Below, piece by piece: positions 48,901-61,365 of a DNA stretch of 64,000 nucleotides; positions within the stretch are counted from its first letter, which is position 1; every line of letters begins with the position of its first letter. The translations under genes were made by a program, and so were the position numbers. This stretch comes from Calvatia gigantea (lineage: Eukaryota; Basidiomycota; Agaricomycetes; Agaricales; Lycoperdaceae), in NCBI GenBank assembly GCA_025093985.1, contig JACAAK010000002.1:1736001-1800000 (forward strand), read 5' to 3'. The notes beneath the pieces were generated by a model. The model did not search any database and had not been told where the DNA came from. It saw only the letters and a program-made list of their open reading frames with translations.

Positions 48901-51900
48901 AGATGCCATTCACCCAACCGGTACTGCCTCTGGCTTCTGTAACTACAACTTCGCGACCTGTGGCTATGAACAAACGATCGAACACAGTTCCTCCTCATGA
49001 GGTAATCCTTTCATTTATATTTCTGGTGAAAAACTGTCTTGACCACGTACATTTGGGTAGTCTTATTCGAGTTTAACCCCACCTTCAGCTGATCCAAAAG
49101 TCATCAATACAACCCGCCCATCTCCAACTTATCATGTCGTGAAAATCCAGGACACAGTTCCTCCAACTGACATCACAAACATACTGCAGCCCAACAAGAC
49201 GGACCCCCGACTGCGCATCTCCCCACATGATGATAAAATCTCACTACAAGAATCCACCCCACCAACTTCGCGTCAATACCTCACTGACAATTCTGATTAT
49301 CATAACCGTATGGACCAGCCCCCCCGGCCCGTTTTACCGCCGGCTTTGGCAGCTGAGAATCGCAATATCGCCTCAGAAAACAAGCAACGCGACTACAACT
49401 TGGCTCGCACATTCCCTCCACCCCCAATTGACAACCAGGACGCCATGCACCCGCGACATCAACGCCATTACAGCGAGGGTGAAGTTGCAAGACATCGAGG
49501 GAAACCTTCTCCAAAATCCCAACCCACAGAGGATGTTCAAGTCCCGAGGGCAACACAAGTATTACCTGTTGGATCAAAGTCAAAGGCAGCTCAACCACCA
49601 AATGTTGAACCGGATGCTAATCCTAAGGTTTCAAATATTGCTTTCCGCATTCCAGTAATAGGTGGCGTAACCACCGACAGAAAAAATCCCGAGATCTCAG
49701 AAACTCGACCCAGCGCGGCTGAGATGCTCCAAGGGCCCGGAGTTCGATTACCACAGTCTTCGCAAGGGCCAAACACTACCGGGGTTTCTCACCTTGTTTC
49801 ACACTACGAACGCATAGAACAAACGGCCCAACTAGGGGGAACGATCCTGAGACCTGCGACAACCGTTCCTCGAGATACTGCAAGGGCAACACCACATGAA
49901 CCGCTATCTCAGATTGTTTCACCCATCAGTCATTCCCTATCTGCGTCCGTTCCCCCAATCGAGCGACCGCGCACTAGCAATGGTGTTCGCCCATCGACCC
50001 TTAACCCTCAACCCACCACTTCCAGGGCGGATCGCAGCAGCAGGCTTGATACTTCCTTGGGTTGGTTTACTACATTTTTCATGAACCAGAACTTATGATC
50101 TTCATTGTCAGCACAACAACCTCCTGCAATAAAAGCCACAGCTGTCGAGCCTCGCCACGACCCCGTCCCCTACCAAATGACAGGTGATGGGCATCCTGTT
50201 CTGAAGACTTCACGACCAAACTTGGTGGCTCAGAATGTATCACGTCCCAGCACAGCCAACGGCAACCATGGAATGGCACATCGACCCCGACCCGATGTCC
50301 CCACACTTTCACACAAAGTCTCCTACTCAGAGGGAGTGACCGTGAATAGATCAAAGGGGGTATTTAAAACGGCGACGGAGTCGATCAATGACCCACCTAG
50401 GCTTCCCCCTCCAAATGAAGCTACCAAGGGCACCGATAGAGTACAACCACAGCGTACCGTTATGTTGCCAATCTATGAAGATAAGGTGCAGACCCATCAA
50501 CACCCACACGCTAAGGAGGAACTAAGGTACCACTCGGCATATACTGCCCCCTCACAGGTCCGTGATGATCCCATAGTTCGGAGAGATGACACCGGAAATT
50601 CCATTCGGGATCACGCAACATCACACTCTTCTCCCACACCATCCCGGCAGCGCAAAGAGAGTTCACCTCACGTATATCCCGATGATAATATCACAAAAGA
50701 ACCAGTCGCTGGGGAAACCTCGATCGAAGATCCTCGAGCCATTCAGCACCGATCAAATCATGCCTATGGACACTCTCGAGGCGCTGCCCCGATTGTCGAT
50801 GGCCATCATAATTCACAACGTACAGAACCTGTGCAAGTTGAAGTCAACCGCTCGGTCCCCGCGCTGCCACGGAGGAATATCACCGAAACAAATACGACGA
50901 CCTCGCAACATGTCTCCTCAGCACAACATTTACCTTTCGACGAACGCAGCCGGCCCAAAATTTCTCAAGGGAGCCACTCTCCTCACCCGCCACAACCCTC
51001 TCCGGTATCAATCAACACAGCATCGATTTCGCCACAACGTACTGGAAACTCAGGTTATCTCGAACTAGAGGAAGAGGGAAATCGCCTGCGAAAACAAAGA
51101 AGCACCGTTCATGTCAAGGATCCAAGACTGGCAGACCTGTTGTCCCCTCCGAAGGCAAATGACGTCGTTAATCATTCCAACCTTCGGGATGTTCACCGAA
51201 CATTGGCGCCCAAGTCGGAGCGCGAACCAAATGTCTCACCGAATTTGGTTCCTAATAATTCGATTGGTGGTCCTGAAACCGCTCTGCGTTTACGTAGTTC
51301 GTCAGGTCGTGGCGAACACAGTCCGAGGAACACTGGGGTTGACTCAAGTCCTTCAGGACCTCCGAATACCTCACCCCCATACACCCAGTATCCAGATTCG
51401 TCCACCAGGAATTACAGTTACGTACGGCACTCCCCTGATGTTTCTCAACACACTCCGAGCTCCCGTTCCAGACCTCTCCCGGCAGAGGGTCATGTTGGGT
51501 CTCAACCAGAAGTACAATATGGGGAAGATCTACGATATGGTTTAGGACACCCTACATCCCGGCAACCCCCTACCCGCGAGAGAGCACAGGATCGTGTGCC
51601 AAATACGGAAGATGTATATTCACGAAAGCATGGCCAAATCGCCCCTTCTACAACCCGCGGTGTTAACGCAAGAGTCGGCGATACCATTCGGATATCCCAT
51701 ATACCCTCAAATACGATACCTTACACTTCAGAACAACGTGGAGGGGCAGAACCTCAAAGGGCTGGGCCCCAAAGAAATACTTATGATGTTCCTCAATCCG
51801 TTCCTGTAGGAAATAGCCGTACTCGGTCCGAATCTCGGAATGCCCAAGATACTTCTGTCTCGTATTCACGTCGTCCGTATACCACATCTCGAGAGACTTA

Positions 51901-52822
51901 CAATACCACGTCGTCCCAAACTCAAGCTTTACCTCATGTCTCTGCCTCAAACCACGTTCCTTCTGCACCCACGATTCCAGTCTTCGGACCATCACCTGAC
52001 CAAATGCAGAACTCTCGTTCGTCTACTCAACAAGTACCGGCATTAAGAGAAGAAACACCGACCCCATCACAACCCGTCCAACCCCCCTCAATGAAACCTA
52101 CGCCGTCAAAGAGAAATGATATCGCACCGTTGCTCCCAGAAACCCAGAATTCCACTTCATCTGCTCCCCAGCCCCTCACCCCCACAGCATATCAGATCTG
52201 GTTACCCCCTTCATCTTCTGTGGACGATCATGGTCCATCTCGACCCATAGCAGCGGTATCGTCTCGTAGAGAGCGCGAGCGAGAACGAGAACGAGAACAA
52301 CGGCGAGACCAAGACTATATGAGGCGCAGAAGCACAGCGCAACATGCTCTACGAGAAGTTTCGTTGATCCCACCTCAGCCATCTGCACCAGATCCGCGGA
52401 CGACCAAACCTTACCATTATCTCAAAACGCGAAAGATCCGTACAATGTCGCTGGCGTCCGTGGAGGCCCAAGATGGAGCAGCGGTGAGTATTTGATATTT
52501 TAGAGGGCATGGGTGTCTGAAACTGGTCTAGTCTACCGTGATAGGTTCCCCAACGACCTCAATTCTGAGCCAGGCCCCTATATACATACCGCCTGAACAG
52601 GACCCTATTACCGCTGCTCGTGATTGGATCGAGGCTGGCGCTATTCTACCAGGGCAAAAAATTCGTCGACCCGGGCTGGTATGGGCGGATCTTGACGACG
52701 CGCCACCTGTTCAACAGGCCGAACATCGTCGGCCAGAACCTCGTTCTTCGCGCTCTAGACGGTCTCGTTTGTCTAGTTCAAGGTCGAGGGAGGCTAGTGA
52801 CACTGATCAACCTTCTTCTTAG
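45954..52822 (+). CDS. Giant intrinsically disordered protein with an Arg/Glu-rich helix region
   Basis: From ATG 45954 (MKSFFQRFHDSQPAGASKSR) six exons join in phase into a protein of about 2,200 residues. Introns lie near 47780-47838, 48796-48841, 49001-49061, 50061-50110 and 52482-52530. Residues about 190-500 are a charged region of RE/KE/RD runs (for example QEKERKERKIKERQIEKERW), probably one long single helix or coiled coil. The rest is Pro/Ser/Thr/Gln/His-rich and has no recognised domain. A second short RE run (RREREREREREREQRRDQDY) is near residue 2020. The conserved-looking end is GSPTTSILSQAPIYIPPEQD, then ITAARDWIEAGAILPGQ, and a Ser/Arg tail to TAG 52820-52822. Family and role are unknown; an RNA-processing or scaffold role would be guesswork. 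Confidence 0.75.
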
Positions 52823-53134
52823 CCCCCTCTTGTTTGTACGATGTTGAAGATCTGCTTTCCATATTATTATTCTTGGTTTCTGGGTGACTCTTGTGTATCT
52901 CTATTAGTAATCCCGTATGGTATAATGATCTATTAATGTAACGATATATATCTGTAATTTATACCGAATATTGAAATACAAGTTCCGATGTTTAACGTTT
53001 AGCCCTGAACCAGCGTGTCTGGACTCACGTCGTGAGTGTGACAGGGTCTGGTGCAGGTAATCTCGTGTTTGTGACGGGCCGTGGCACCACCATGCGTCAC
53101 GATTGATTCGGCAGCAGCACAGCTCTCCTCGACT
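52823..53134. other. Spacer between the giant protein and the primase gene
   Basis: A tail-to-head spacer with A/T-rich likely 3' UTR (52920-52985) and a GC-richer part upstream of the primase ATG. No gene seen. Confidence 0.5.
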
Positions 53135-54955
53135 ATGTTCAGAGCTGGTCAGCAGCGAGTTACAGCCGATAGTAAAGACCTACCTCTTGTTGAAAGCAAT
53201 GGCCTTCTCAGGTATCCCAATCCACTAAATTTGTGAGTATGGCCATGTTTCGGAGAGCGTTTGACTCAGGGATATCTCCATAGTTATGATAAACCACCCC
53301 TCTTTGATGTCACTGTCGACGAGTTTGAAACCACTGCAATCGAAAGACTACGAGTACTTGTAGAGATTGAATCATCACTCGCACGGAATCGGACATGGGA
53401 AGAGCTAAAATCTACCACACATAACCAGTATATGAAGTATGTCCCGTTACACACCCACAAGCAGTGGGACCCGGAGGAAGAGCGGAGGAAGGACCATCTC
53501 GGGCACTATGTGCTGAGGCTTGCATTCTGCAGATCGTGAGTGGATGTATGGATGTTTGAGCCGTTGCTGACCGAAATTTACAACGCGCTTGCAGAGAAGA
53601 TCTTCGCCAGAGGTTCGTGAAGGCTGAATCAGTGCTCTTTCGCGTGCGATACGAGGAAATTGAAGCTACGGACCGCGAAAACTTTCTTGCCAGTCGTAAC
53701 TTCAACTGGACTGCTGTGAGTGGTATCATCACCTCGAGAAGTATAATTAAACCAAGGTCGATACAAGGTGTCCCAAGAGGAGAAAGATCAATTTGCGGCA
53801 GAGCTGTACTCGATGTATCATGTTTCCAAATTTGAAGGGGAACGAACAGCTGCTTTCAAGAGGGAGAAATTTTACAAGGCGCGTCGTATCCACCCTTCCT
53901 TAAACCTGACTGACGTATGCTTCAACAGGTGAGATGGACGAGAGTACCTGACCTGGTTGAGAAACGCAAGGTCTTCCTCAAAGGTGGATGGGCATTCGTG
54001 CCTAGCACGGAACAGTCAAGCATTGTCTTCCAGGAATACGAAAACGAATTGGAAAAGGCTTTGGAAGTATGGAGATAATTCATGTACCATTTCTTTCACC
54101 CTCATTTTGAGCAGGCTACTGCACGCCTTCTTCCACGCCTTGACGAGGACAGTCGGCTGATGCCGGTACTGGACAACCTATCGCACGGTTTTGTCGCAGG
54201 AATTGCGTCGGAGTGGGCGGGCGCTACTGGACCCGGAAACCCTGGCGAAATTAGAGCTGAAATGATTGACGATTTGGCGAAGAAGCACTTCCCCATGTGC
54301 ATGCGCACTTTGCACGAAAGTCTGCAACGTGATAACCACCTCAAACACTTTGGCAGGCTGCAATATGGCTTGTTTTTAAAGGTGTGTCTATTAGCATAAA
54401 AAATCCCGAAATGCGCGCTGATTGCGTACAGGTTCTTGGTGTATCGGTTGAGGAAGCGGTCGCCTTTTGGAGGAGGTCATTTAGCAGAATCACTGATGAT
54501 AAATTCAACAAAGAATACAAGTACAACATCCGGCATTCATATGGTTTGGAAGGCAAGCGAGCCAACTATCCGGCAAAGAAGTACGCCAGTTCTCTGATGT
54601 AACGGGCAACGCTAAACTCTGCGGTATCAGCTGCCTCCAGATCATTACTGGTCCTTCGGAGGTTGGATGTCCCTACCGACATTTTTCACCCGAGAACCTG
54701 CAGGCGGGGTTATTGTCCTTGTATTCTCAGCAGGGTCTCAAGGCAGCTGATCTACCGGAAATTATGGCAACTGTCAAAGCGGGACACTATCATGTGGCTT
54801 GCACACGAGTTTTTGAAATGACACATGGGTCTTGTGGTGTCACCAAAGGTGAGGGAATCGGGGGAGGTGAGAGTGTCACCCACCCAAATCAATACGGCGC
54901 GAGGAGTATAGAACTAGCTAAAGCCAAGGATGGGGAGGATAAAATGGTTGAGTAG
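53135..54955 (+). CDS. PRI2: DNA primase large subunit
   Basis: The regulatory subunit of primase, which with Pri1 makes RNA primers for DNA polymerase alpha. From ATG 53135 (MFRAGQQRVTADSKDL) the joins give LNFYDKPPLFDVTVDEFETT, HLGHYVLRLAFCRSEDLRQR, VEKRKVFLKGGWAFVPSTEQ and LDNLSHGFVAGIASEWAG. All four cysteines of the C-terminal 4Fe-4S cluster are present: HFPMCMRTLHESL, KNCLQIIT (made by a splice), VGCPYRHFSPENLQ and HVACTRVFEMTHG. The tail is Gly/Lys-rich, ending TAG 54953-54955. The intron at 53879-53928 uses a GC donor (AAG|GCGCGT), the only join keeping FYK and VRWTRVPDLV in frame. The length, about 520 residues, is normal. Confidence 0.95.
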
Positions 54956-55205
54956 ATGCCCTCGTGTACTGGACTGGAAGTATTGTAGTCTGTAGAACAG
55001 CGCACAAGCCAGAAACAGCCTAACAAGCAATGATGCGATCATTGGACAGGCGTCATTTGCACACGTGATTGTGAAAGAGACCTAGTGGTGTTTGCGCCAT
55101 TGAATCTGCAAACCGCCCAGCTTCCTCTTCCACCATCGTAGGAAAACGCCCCCTTCACGAGCGTCCAAGGGCTTAGTCCTTGCTACGAGATCCCACGCTC
55201 TCAAC

Positions 55206-56007
55206 ATGTCGCATGAACAAGCGTTGAAGCAATATGAAAATACCGAAGGTCACTTTTCCCTCGTCAGGTATGTGATCCCAGGAGTACACATTTTCTGGGA
55301 GTTGTTTCGATCCAGGTCCTATACTCTTTTTCTTTCTAGAAACTTTCGACTAGCAGACCTCGTCACGATTATGAATGGTGTTTGTGGTTCCTTCTCCATT
55401 TTTTCATCGGCACAGTACCTCCTCACAAACGACATCGACTACCTCTGGATGGCTCTGTCATTTCCTCTGGCTGGCCTCATGTTTGATTTTCTCGACGGAA
55501 AAGTCGCGCGATGGCGAAGGTCCAGTAGTATGCTCGGGCAAGAACTCGACAGTCTAGCAGATCTCGTGAGCACGGCCCCCGTAACTCGATGTCGGGCGGT
55601 GATTAAAATTGCCCCTACAGATTTCATTCGGAGTGGCCCCTGCTCTCCTTGCCTTCGTCGTTGGATTAAGAACCTACCTTGACACCGTCGTACTTACGGG
55701 GTTCATTTGTTGTGGTCTTGCGCGCTTAGCACGTTTCAATGCAACCGTTGCTCTTGTGCCCAAGGACAAGAGTGGGAAGTCAAAATATTTCGAGGGGCTA
55801 CCCATCCCATCATCTCTCTTTCTTGTCGGCATACTGTCGTACTGGACCAAACATGGTTGGATTGCGGGTCAACAAGGTATCCCTTATGGAACAATAACCT
55901 TGTGGGGTCAGGCGGGTGGGCGAGGCGAGTTGCACTTGGTCAGCGTGTTTTTTGGATGCTGGGCCGCAGCGATGGTCAGCAAAACTCTGCGTGTACCCAA
56001 GCTGTGA
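55206..56007 (+). CDS. CHO1: Phosphatidylserine synthase (CDP-diacylglycerol--serine O-phosphatidyltransferase)
   Basis: It makes phosphatidylserine from CDP-diacylglycerol and serine in the ER membrane. From ATG 55206 the N-terminus is MSHEQALKQYENTEGHFSLV, then RNFRLADLVTIMNGVCGSFS after an intron. The CDP-alcohol phosphotransferase motif reads DFLDGKVARWRRSSSMLGQE then LDSLAD, with the metal-binding aspartates all present. Further spans include VAPALLAFVVGLRTYLDTVV and GFICCGLARLARFNATVALV. YFEGLPIPSSLFLVGILSYW is a signature of the serine-specific subfamily. The stop is TGA 56005-56007. Three exons, in phase, about 230 residues. Confidence 0.95.
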
Positions 56008-56183
56008 TGCTACATCGTGACTCTCGAATAGCTCTCACCTACATATCACTTGTTACTGACCTGTACATGGAGACAATTAGAGAATGACTCCTCCAGGAGT
56101 TCTTATGTAATACATGTGTCCATTATTAGTCCCCAAGCCGACGCATTCTTTCACAACGCGTCGCTCACTCTCTCAAGATCTCA

Positions 56184-57475
56184 ATGGTTGCAGAAAGGGA
56201 TGTTAACAAACTCTTTCTCCAGTCCATGCTCTCAAGGGGCGCAGTTTCGGAGAAACTGGCACGTAAAATCTGGCAGAAATGTGTTGAAGCAGTCAACGGT
56301 TCGGAATCCCCAAGCGCTCCCTTCCAGTCACTGATTTTTTATTAGCTGTTAGTGACGACAGGGAGGTCGCCTTTTCTGATTCTGATAATGCATGGCAAAT
56401 TTTTGTAAACATGATCAATAACTCGCTGGACAAGCTAGAGCTCGCGCTTCGCCCCACGCGCGATCAGAGAACAGGACAGGCAATTTATTCTATCGTCGGT
56501 TCTTTGACCTCTTCCTCTTGCACCAAAAGCGCTGACACATACCTAGGTCAACTTGAAAGGCGATGCTATTGCACAAATGGCCACTGAATATACACCAGCC
56601 GAAATCGCTTTCTTCAAGGCCGTCGTATGCACCTTCTTTCTGTTCATACCGTCATCTCACCCCTTTGTAGGTCGAGCAGATCATGCTCGCTCCCCGACAC
56701 AAGTATTCTGTGTCTTCCCTCGTCGCTCTCAGGGAAGTGAGCATGATTAAGCCCAAGAGTAACATCACCAAAAGCCAAGCAGAAGTTGTTTTGAGTAGCT
56801 TCGTTGCAAGAGGTTGGCTTGTCAAGAGCAGGTAGGGACACCACCCTTTTGGCCAATGTAAAGCCACTTATTGAGCAAAGGGAGGGACGATACTCATTAT
56901 CGGATCGTTCATTGCTGGAGCTTCAGCCATATCTTCAATCCAACTACGCCGATCATGTTATCACTTGTTCGTTGTGCGAAGAGGTGCGTAAACCCCCATC
57001 CTCTCATTGGTCGACCTCCTATCCCTTCAACTACTCCAACCTACAGATCCTCACTATAGGCATGGCCTGTCTCCATGAAGGCTGTAAATGCCGGATGCAC
57101 CCCCATTGCTTCGAACGCTACAGCCGGGCTCGCGCAAATGGGCCTCTACTCTGCAGGACTTGTAATGGGGAATGGCCACGCGATTTCGGCAGCAATGTGT
57201 TCGCCCCTATTGGAGATAAAGCAGTCAGAAAAGGTGAACATGAAGAACGTGTGCGCGCAAGGGGGGCAAGTGATGGGGAAGATGAGGATGAAGAATACCA
57301 AGAGGATGAGGATTTAGAGATGGGTTCACAGTCCCAAACACAACCGACTCAAACGCAGGGCCGCAAAACCAGCAAGTCAAGGGGTAAGGGAAAGATTGTG
57401 GCTGCGAGAGATGGCAGCGACACGGCTCGCCCTTCCACGGCAACTCAACGCCCTCGCCGAAGCACAAGGCGCTGA
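56184..57475 (+). CDS. NSE1: Nse1, RING subunit of the Smc5-Smc6 complex
   Basis: Nse1 partners with Nse3/Nse4 in the Smc5-Smc6 DNA repair complex and has a variant RING. From ATG 56184 (MVAERDVNKLFLQSMLSRGA) there are winged-helix segments with ATEYTPAEIAFFKAVVEQIM and KSQAEVVLSSFVARGWLV. The RING follows: HVITCSLCEE, then (after an intron) CLHEGCKCRMHPHCFERY and GPLLCRTCNGEW. A C-terminal tail of about 90 residues is acidic then basic (DGEDEDEEYQEDEDLEMG, RGKGKIVAARDG) and ends RRSTRR at TGA 57475. Six exons; one intron (from about 56494) appears to use a GTCGGT donor. The family's normal length is about 250-330, so the tail is an extension. Confidence 0.9.
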
Positions 57476-57620
57476 ACAATTCCCTATATCAGACTTTGGA
57501 AAGGGCTGTGTCAAGATGTACTGTCTTACAATAAGATGAATTTTATTAGTCAAGTAATGTTGTATGTCTATTACTTAAAGCACTGTGTTAACTACACTGG
57601 TATGATCACAAAACCAAGAA

Positions 57621-60600
57621 TTATTGCGTATCCGACATCTCGAAAATCTCCGATCTCGACCTTGATGGTATGGTGCTCAGAACCTTGCCCTCCTCTGCCC
57701 TCTCATCACCCTTCGGATATTCAACAAAACCAAACCTTCCACGCCCCCATACTTGTTGACGTTTGCGGCCTTGCCGACCTTCACCGAATTCTTCATTCCA
57801 TTTCCGCAACTCGGCAAGACTACCCAAGGATTCGGATGAAGAGGGTGTGATCTCCTTTAGGGCCTTTGTGAAATTACGAAGATGGAGAGCCCTGGGTTGT
57901 GCTGATGGGTCTAGGACCGACGGTTCTGACCCAGCAGTGTCTGCTTGACTTGGCTCAGGGTCTGGCACTGAATCATGCATAGCGGAAGCCTCAAGGGATA
58001 TGTCAGCCTTTTCTTCCGTGGCCTGAGCTTGGCTTTCAAGTGGGGAATGTTGAGTAGCCGGTGTCGTTAGTGTGACATCTTCAGTTCCCACTGGAGGGGC
58101 CGAACCAGGTGTTGCCCAGGGAAGCTGTACATTCTCCTTGACAGCATCCAAGGCAGCCGAGACACACAAATCTTGGCAGAGGGTAAGCACTAATCAGTTG
58201 ACAGTTGCAAGAACGCTCACGTTTGAGGTCTGATCCGGAGAAGCCCCCAGTTTGCTTGGCAAGTTTGTTAACGTCAACATCAGCAACCAAAGTTTCGTCC
58301 CGAAGGAGAATTTTTAGTATCTCTGTTAAGTAGGTGGCTTAACGTCCTGATGTCCGAACTAGGAAAGATGTAGGGACAAACCTGCTCGTTCTTTCTCTCC
58401 GGGTAAGTCTACCAATAACCGCCGTGGTAGTCGTCGAAGGACAGCATCATCGAGATCGAAGGGTCTGTTCGTGGCTCCGATAACAATGACATTATCATCT
58501 CGCGATGACTTGAGCCCATCCATCTCTTGCATGAATTCAGTAATGACTCCGCGATGTGCGAACGCACCTCCACTCTCCCGTGTGGACATGCGTGCACCAA
58601 AAAGAGCGTCGATTTCATCCAAAAAGACTACACATGGAGAGAGCTTCCGTGCAAGGGAGAACACTGCACGGACAAGCTTTTCACCTTCGCCAACGTACTA
58701 CGTGCTGAGTTAATAGAAAATTATAACACCTGGGTTGGAACACACGAACCATGTCCATGACGTCAGATGGAGATACTGCCAGCATCCGACATCCGGCCTC
58801 CTTCGCTAGAGCCCGGACCACTAGAGTCTTCCCGGTACCAGGGGGACCAAACAACAGGCAACCGGTCATGCTATGCTCCTTGAGGATACCTTGTTTGAAG
58901 GCTTGGGGATGCAACAAAGGTAGCGACACAATCGTCCGGACAGAGTCGATTGTATGCGGAGGAAGATGAACCTGGCTGAACGACGTTGGCATTGTAGCTA
59001 AATAAAAGGCGATAGGAGCTCAGAATGTCCGTTAAACACTCGCAAGCGGCTCACATACCTGTATTGACGATGCATGACAACAACCGTTCTTCGTGGTCCT
59101 CCAGCTCTCCGTCCGTTTTCAATCGTTCAACAACTTCGTCAACCGCTTTTGTGTGATCCTGATCTTCTTCATCCTGATCCTCTTCTCGTTGCCCCTGCAG
59201 AGGTGAGGTATCCCTCAGCCACTGCTTTCTCAAATCGTGATTCGCTTGATGAGATGCCCACGCATTCCCAACAGCGGGCCACGGAACGATAGTAGGTTCC
59301 AACGACAGCTTGGGCCCTCTGCACCTGCTTACCGGATCTGCCATGATGTTCCCGACAGCGCGATCCGCTATCCGCCGCACATCTGACCAAGCTTCAACCT
59401 TGTTTCCCCACTCTTCCCACATTCGCTCATGATTGCTCCGCGAAAGGTGTAAATCATCAGTGGCCTGAGTTTCCAAGGACGCTTCTCCATCTTCTGAAGG
59501 TAAAATGGATGCGCAGCTACTCTCCTCTACTTTCCCGCCAATAGCGCCGACACCCATTCGCATTGTAAGTTCGTTGATTTCCCGCCTTCGAGAAATGCGT
59601 GTGGCCTTTTCATGCACAAGGGAACGTACCACGGGAACAAGCACCGAGGAACGGAAGAAAGACGATTTGTTATCGTGAGGAGGGCTCTTACTTGCTTGAG
59701 TAGTGAGCATTTGAGGACCAAACATCGGGGGAAACCCAGACATTGCGGAAGGGGGACCGCCAATGAGTATGATATCAGGTCTCGACGACCGACTTTCCTC
59801 CTCCGCCTCACTTCCCGAAGGAAGGGCAGGATATTCGGAGTGCAAGCCATTCTCACTCTTCTCCCATCTTTTGAGTTTCTCGCGGAGACGCTTTTCTCGA
59901 GCCTTTTCTGCAACTTCATCCTCTCCCCAATCCATTCTCCCTGGTTTTGTTGGCGATGAGGGTATCTGGGCTGAGTTACGATTCATGAGGACACTCAAAA
60001 GCCCGTGTTCAGGTGGTGACCCAGAAGAGATCACCGGAACCAAAGACGGTGTCATACCGAAAATGATTACCATGGGACTTGCCACAGCTGAAGATGGCCT
60101 TGAAATGGGCCCTCTCCGTCGCGAGCGTACAGAGGATAGTAACGGTGGATACCAGATATCGGCGGATGCTGCCAGAGTTGGAAAGTCACGGACATAGATA
60201 AGGCGCGGTCGCTCCGAAGCGGTATATGGCGACGATTCCTCCTTCAACGAAGGCATGTTCACTAAAGCGTCAAAAAAGGCTTTAATTTTGCTTGGAGGAG
60301 TTGGTGACCGTCTTTGGCTTGGTGTCATAACAGGACGACCTTGCAGAGACGGGGCCATGACAGTCAGTGTCATCTGTTGCGGTTGAGAGAACATCGGCAA
60401 ACCGAAGTTATCGTCTTCATCAGTGTCCTCTCTTCGGTTGGAAGATTGCCGCCCAATGAGTGAGGGGAAATGCAACGGGTTCTTGGGTAAATGTAGTGAG
60501 TTGGCTGCTGGAACCATCATCAGTAATTGCATAGAGAAAGATTTCGAGGGGTTGGAAATACCTTTGCCAAAACGGCCCCACTCTCCAGCAGCCAGGTGCA

Positions 60601-61181
60601 CTGCATCCAGCACTACCACTTCAGAGTTTGTTCTCCGAGCCAGCTCCCGTACGGTGGCATCAATAATGTAGTCTCCACCCTCAATGGGACAATATAAGCC
60701 AAGGGTGGGTTCTGTGGGTAGACCAGACGTCGACGCATAAGTAGCGCGATGCTGAGTTTGTGGGTGAAGTGCGATATGCAAATTGTGCAACGCCTCTTCG
60801 AAGACCTGTGGAGGCGGCAATGCAGCCTGTGATGCATTGAGGTCGAAATCCTCCTCCGCCGGATTCCACAAAATATTCAGACCCTCCGGAAGCTCAACTG
60901 GCTCAGCATCCTTCGGAATGGGTGTGATTATCCTTGTTCGCCGAGTGCGGGGCTTATCCGCCTCCTCTGCTGGGCTTTCTGCAGCTCCTGGTTGGTCAGC
61001 TACAGACTCGGAATTCTCTGGCGGGACCAGGGGATCCGCTGGCGGGTCAGGCGTCGTTGACGATAGCAAGCGTTTCCTGGCAGTCAATTAGTGAGTGCGG
61101 TCTAGGTGCACGGCGCAAAGAAAGCGAGTTTGAGGATCTGAGGAGGGACCGCGACCCGCGCAGAATGACTGAGGACGGCAT
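57621..61181 (-). CDS. AAA ATPase of the Msp1/ATAD1 type with a long N-terminal extension
   Basis: The C-terminal third is an AAA domain. Walker A is [20 protein letters not shown], the pore-loop region is [20 protein letters not shown], Walker B is [17 protein letters not shown], sensor 1 is [20 protein letters not shown] and the arginine residues are [26 protein letters not shown] before it resembles the Msp1/ATAD1/spastin (meiotic) group, which extract membrane proteins. The N-terminal 650 residues are mostly one long exon (59051-61087) with [20 protein letters not shown] and no known fold. A short first exon from ATG 61181 reads [20 protein letters not shown], a good mitochondrial presequence, but its splice to the long exon is not resolved. 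TAA is at 57621-57623. A mitochondrial location is inferred. Confidence 0.82.
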
Positions 61182-61365
61182 TCAAAGGACAGTTGCACTG
61201 GCTCAGAGTTACTTTCATACGCATCCCACCAAAAAATATTGTCACGTGCTACCAGAGGGCGTTAAACACCCAGCACACATTCAAATCGTCATTACATCCA
61301 TGTCCTGTATTATACGGTTATATACTGCAGAAAGAAAATTGTCTAACGCGCCCCAGCCCAGGTTC

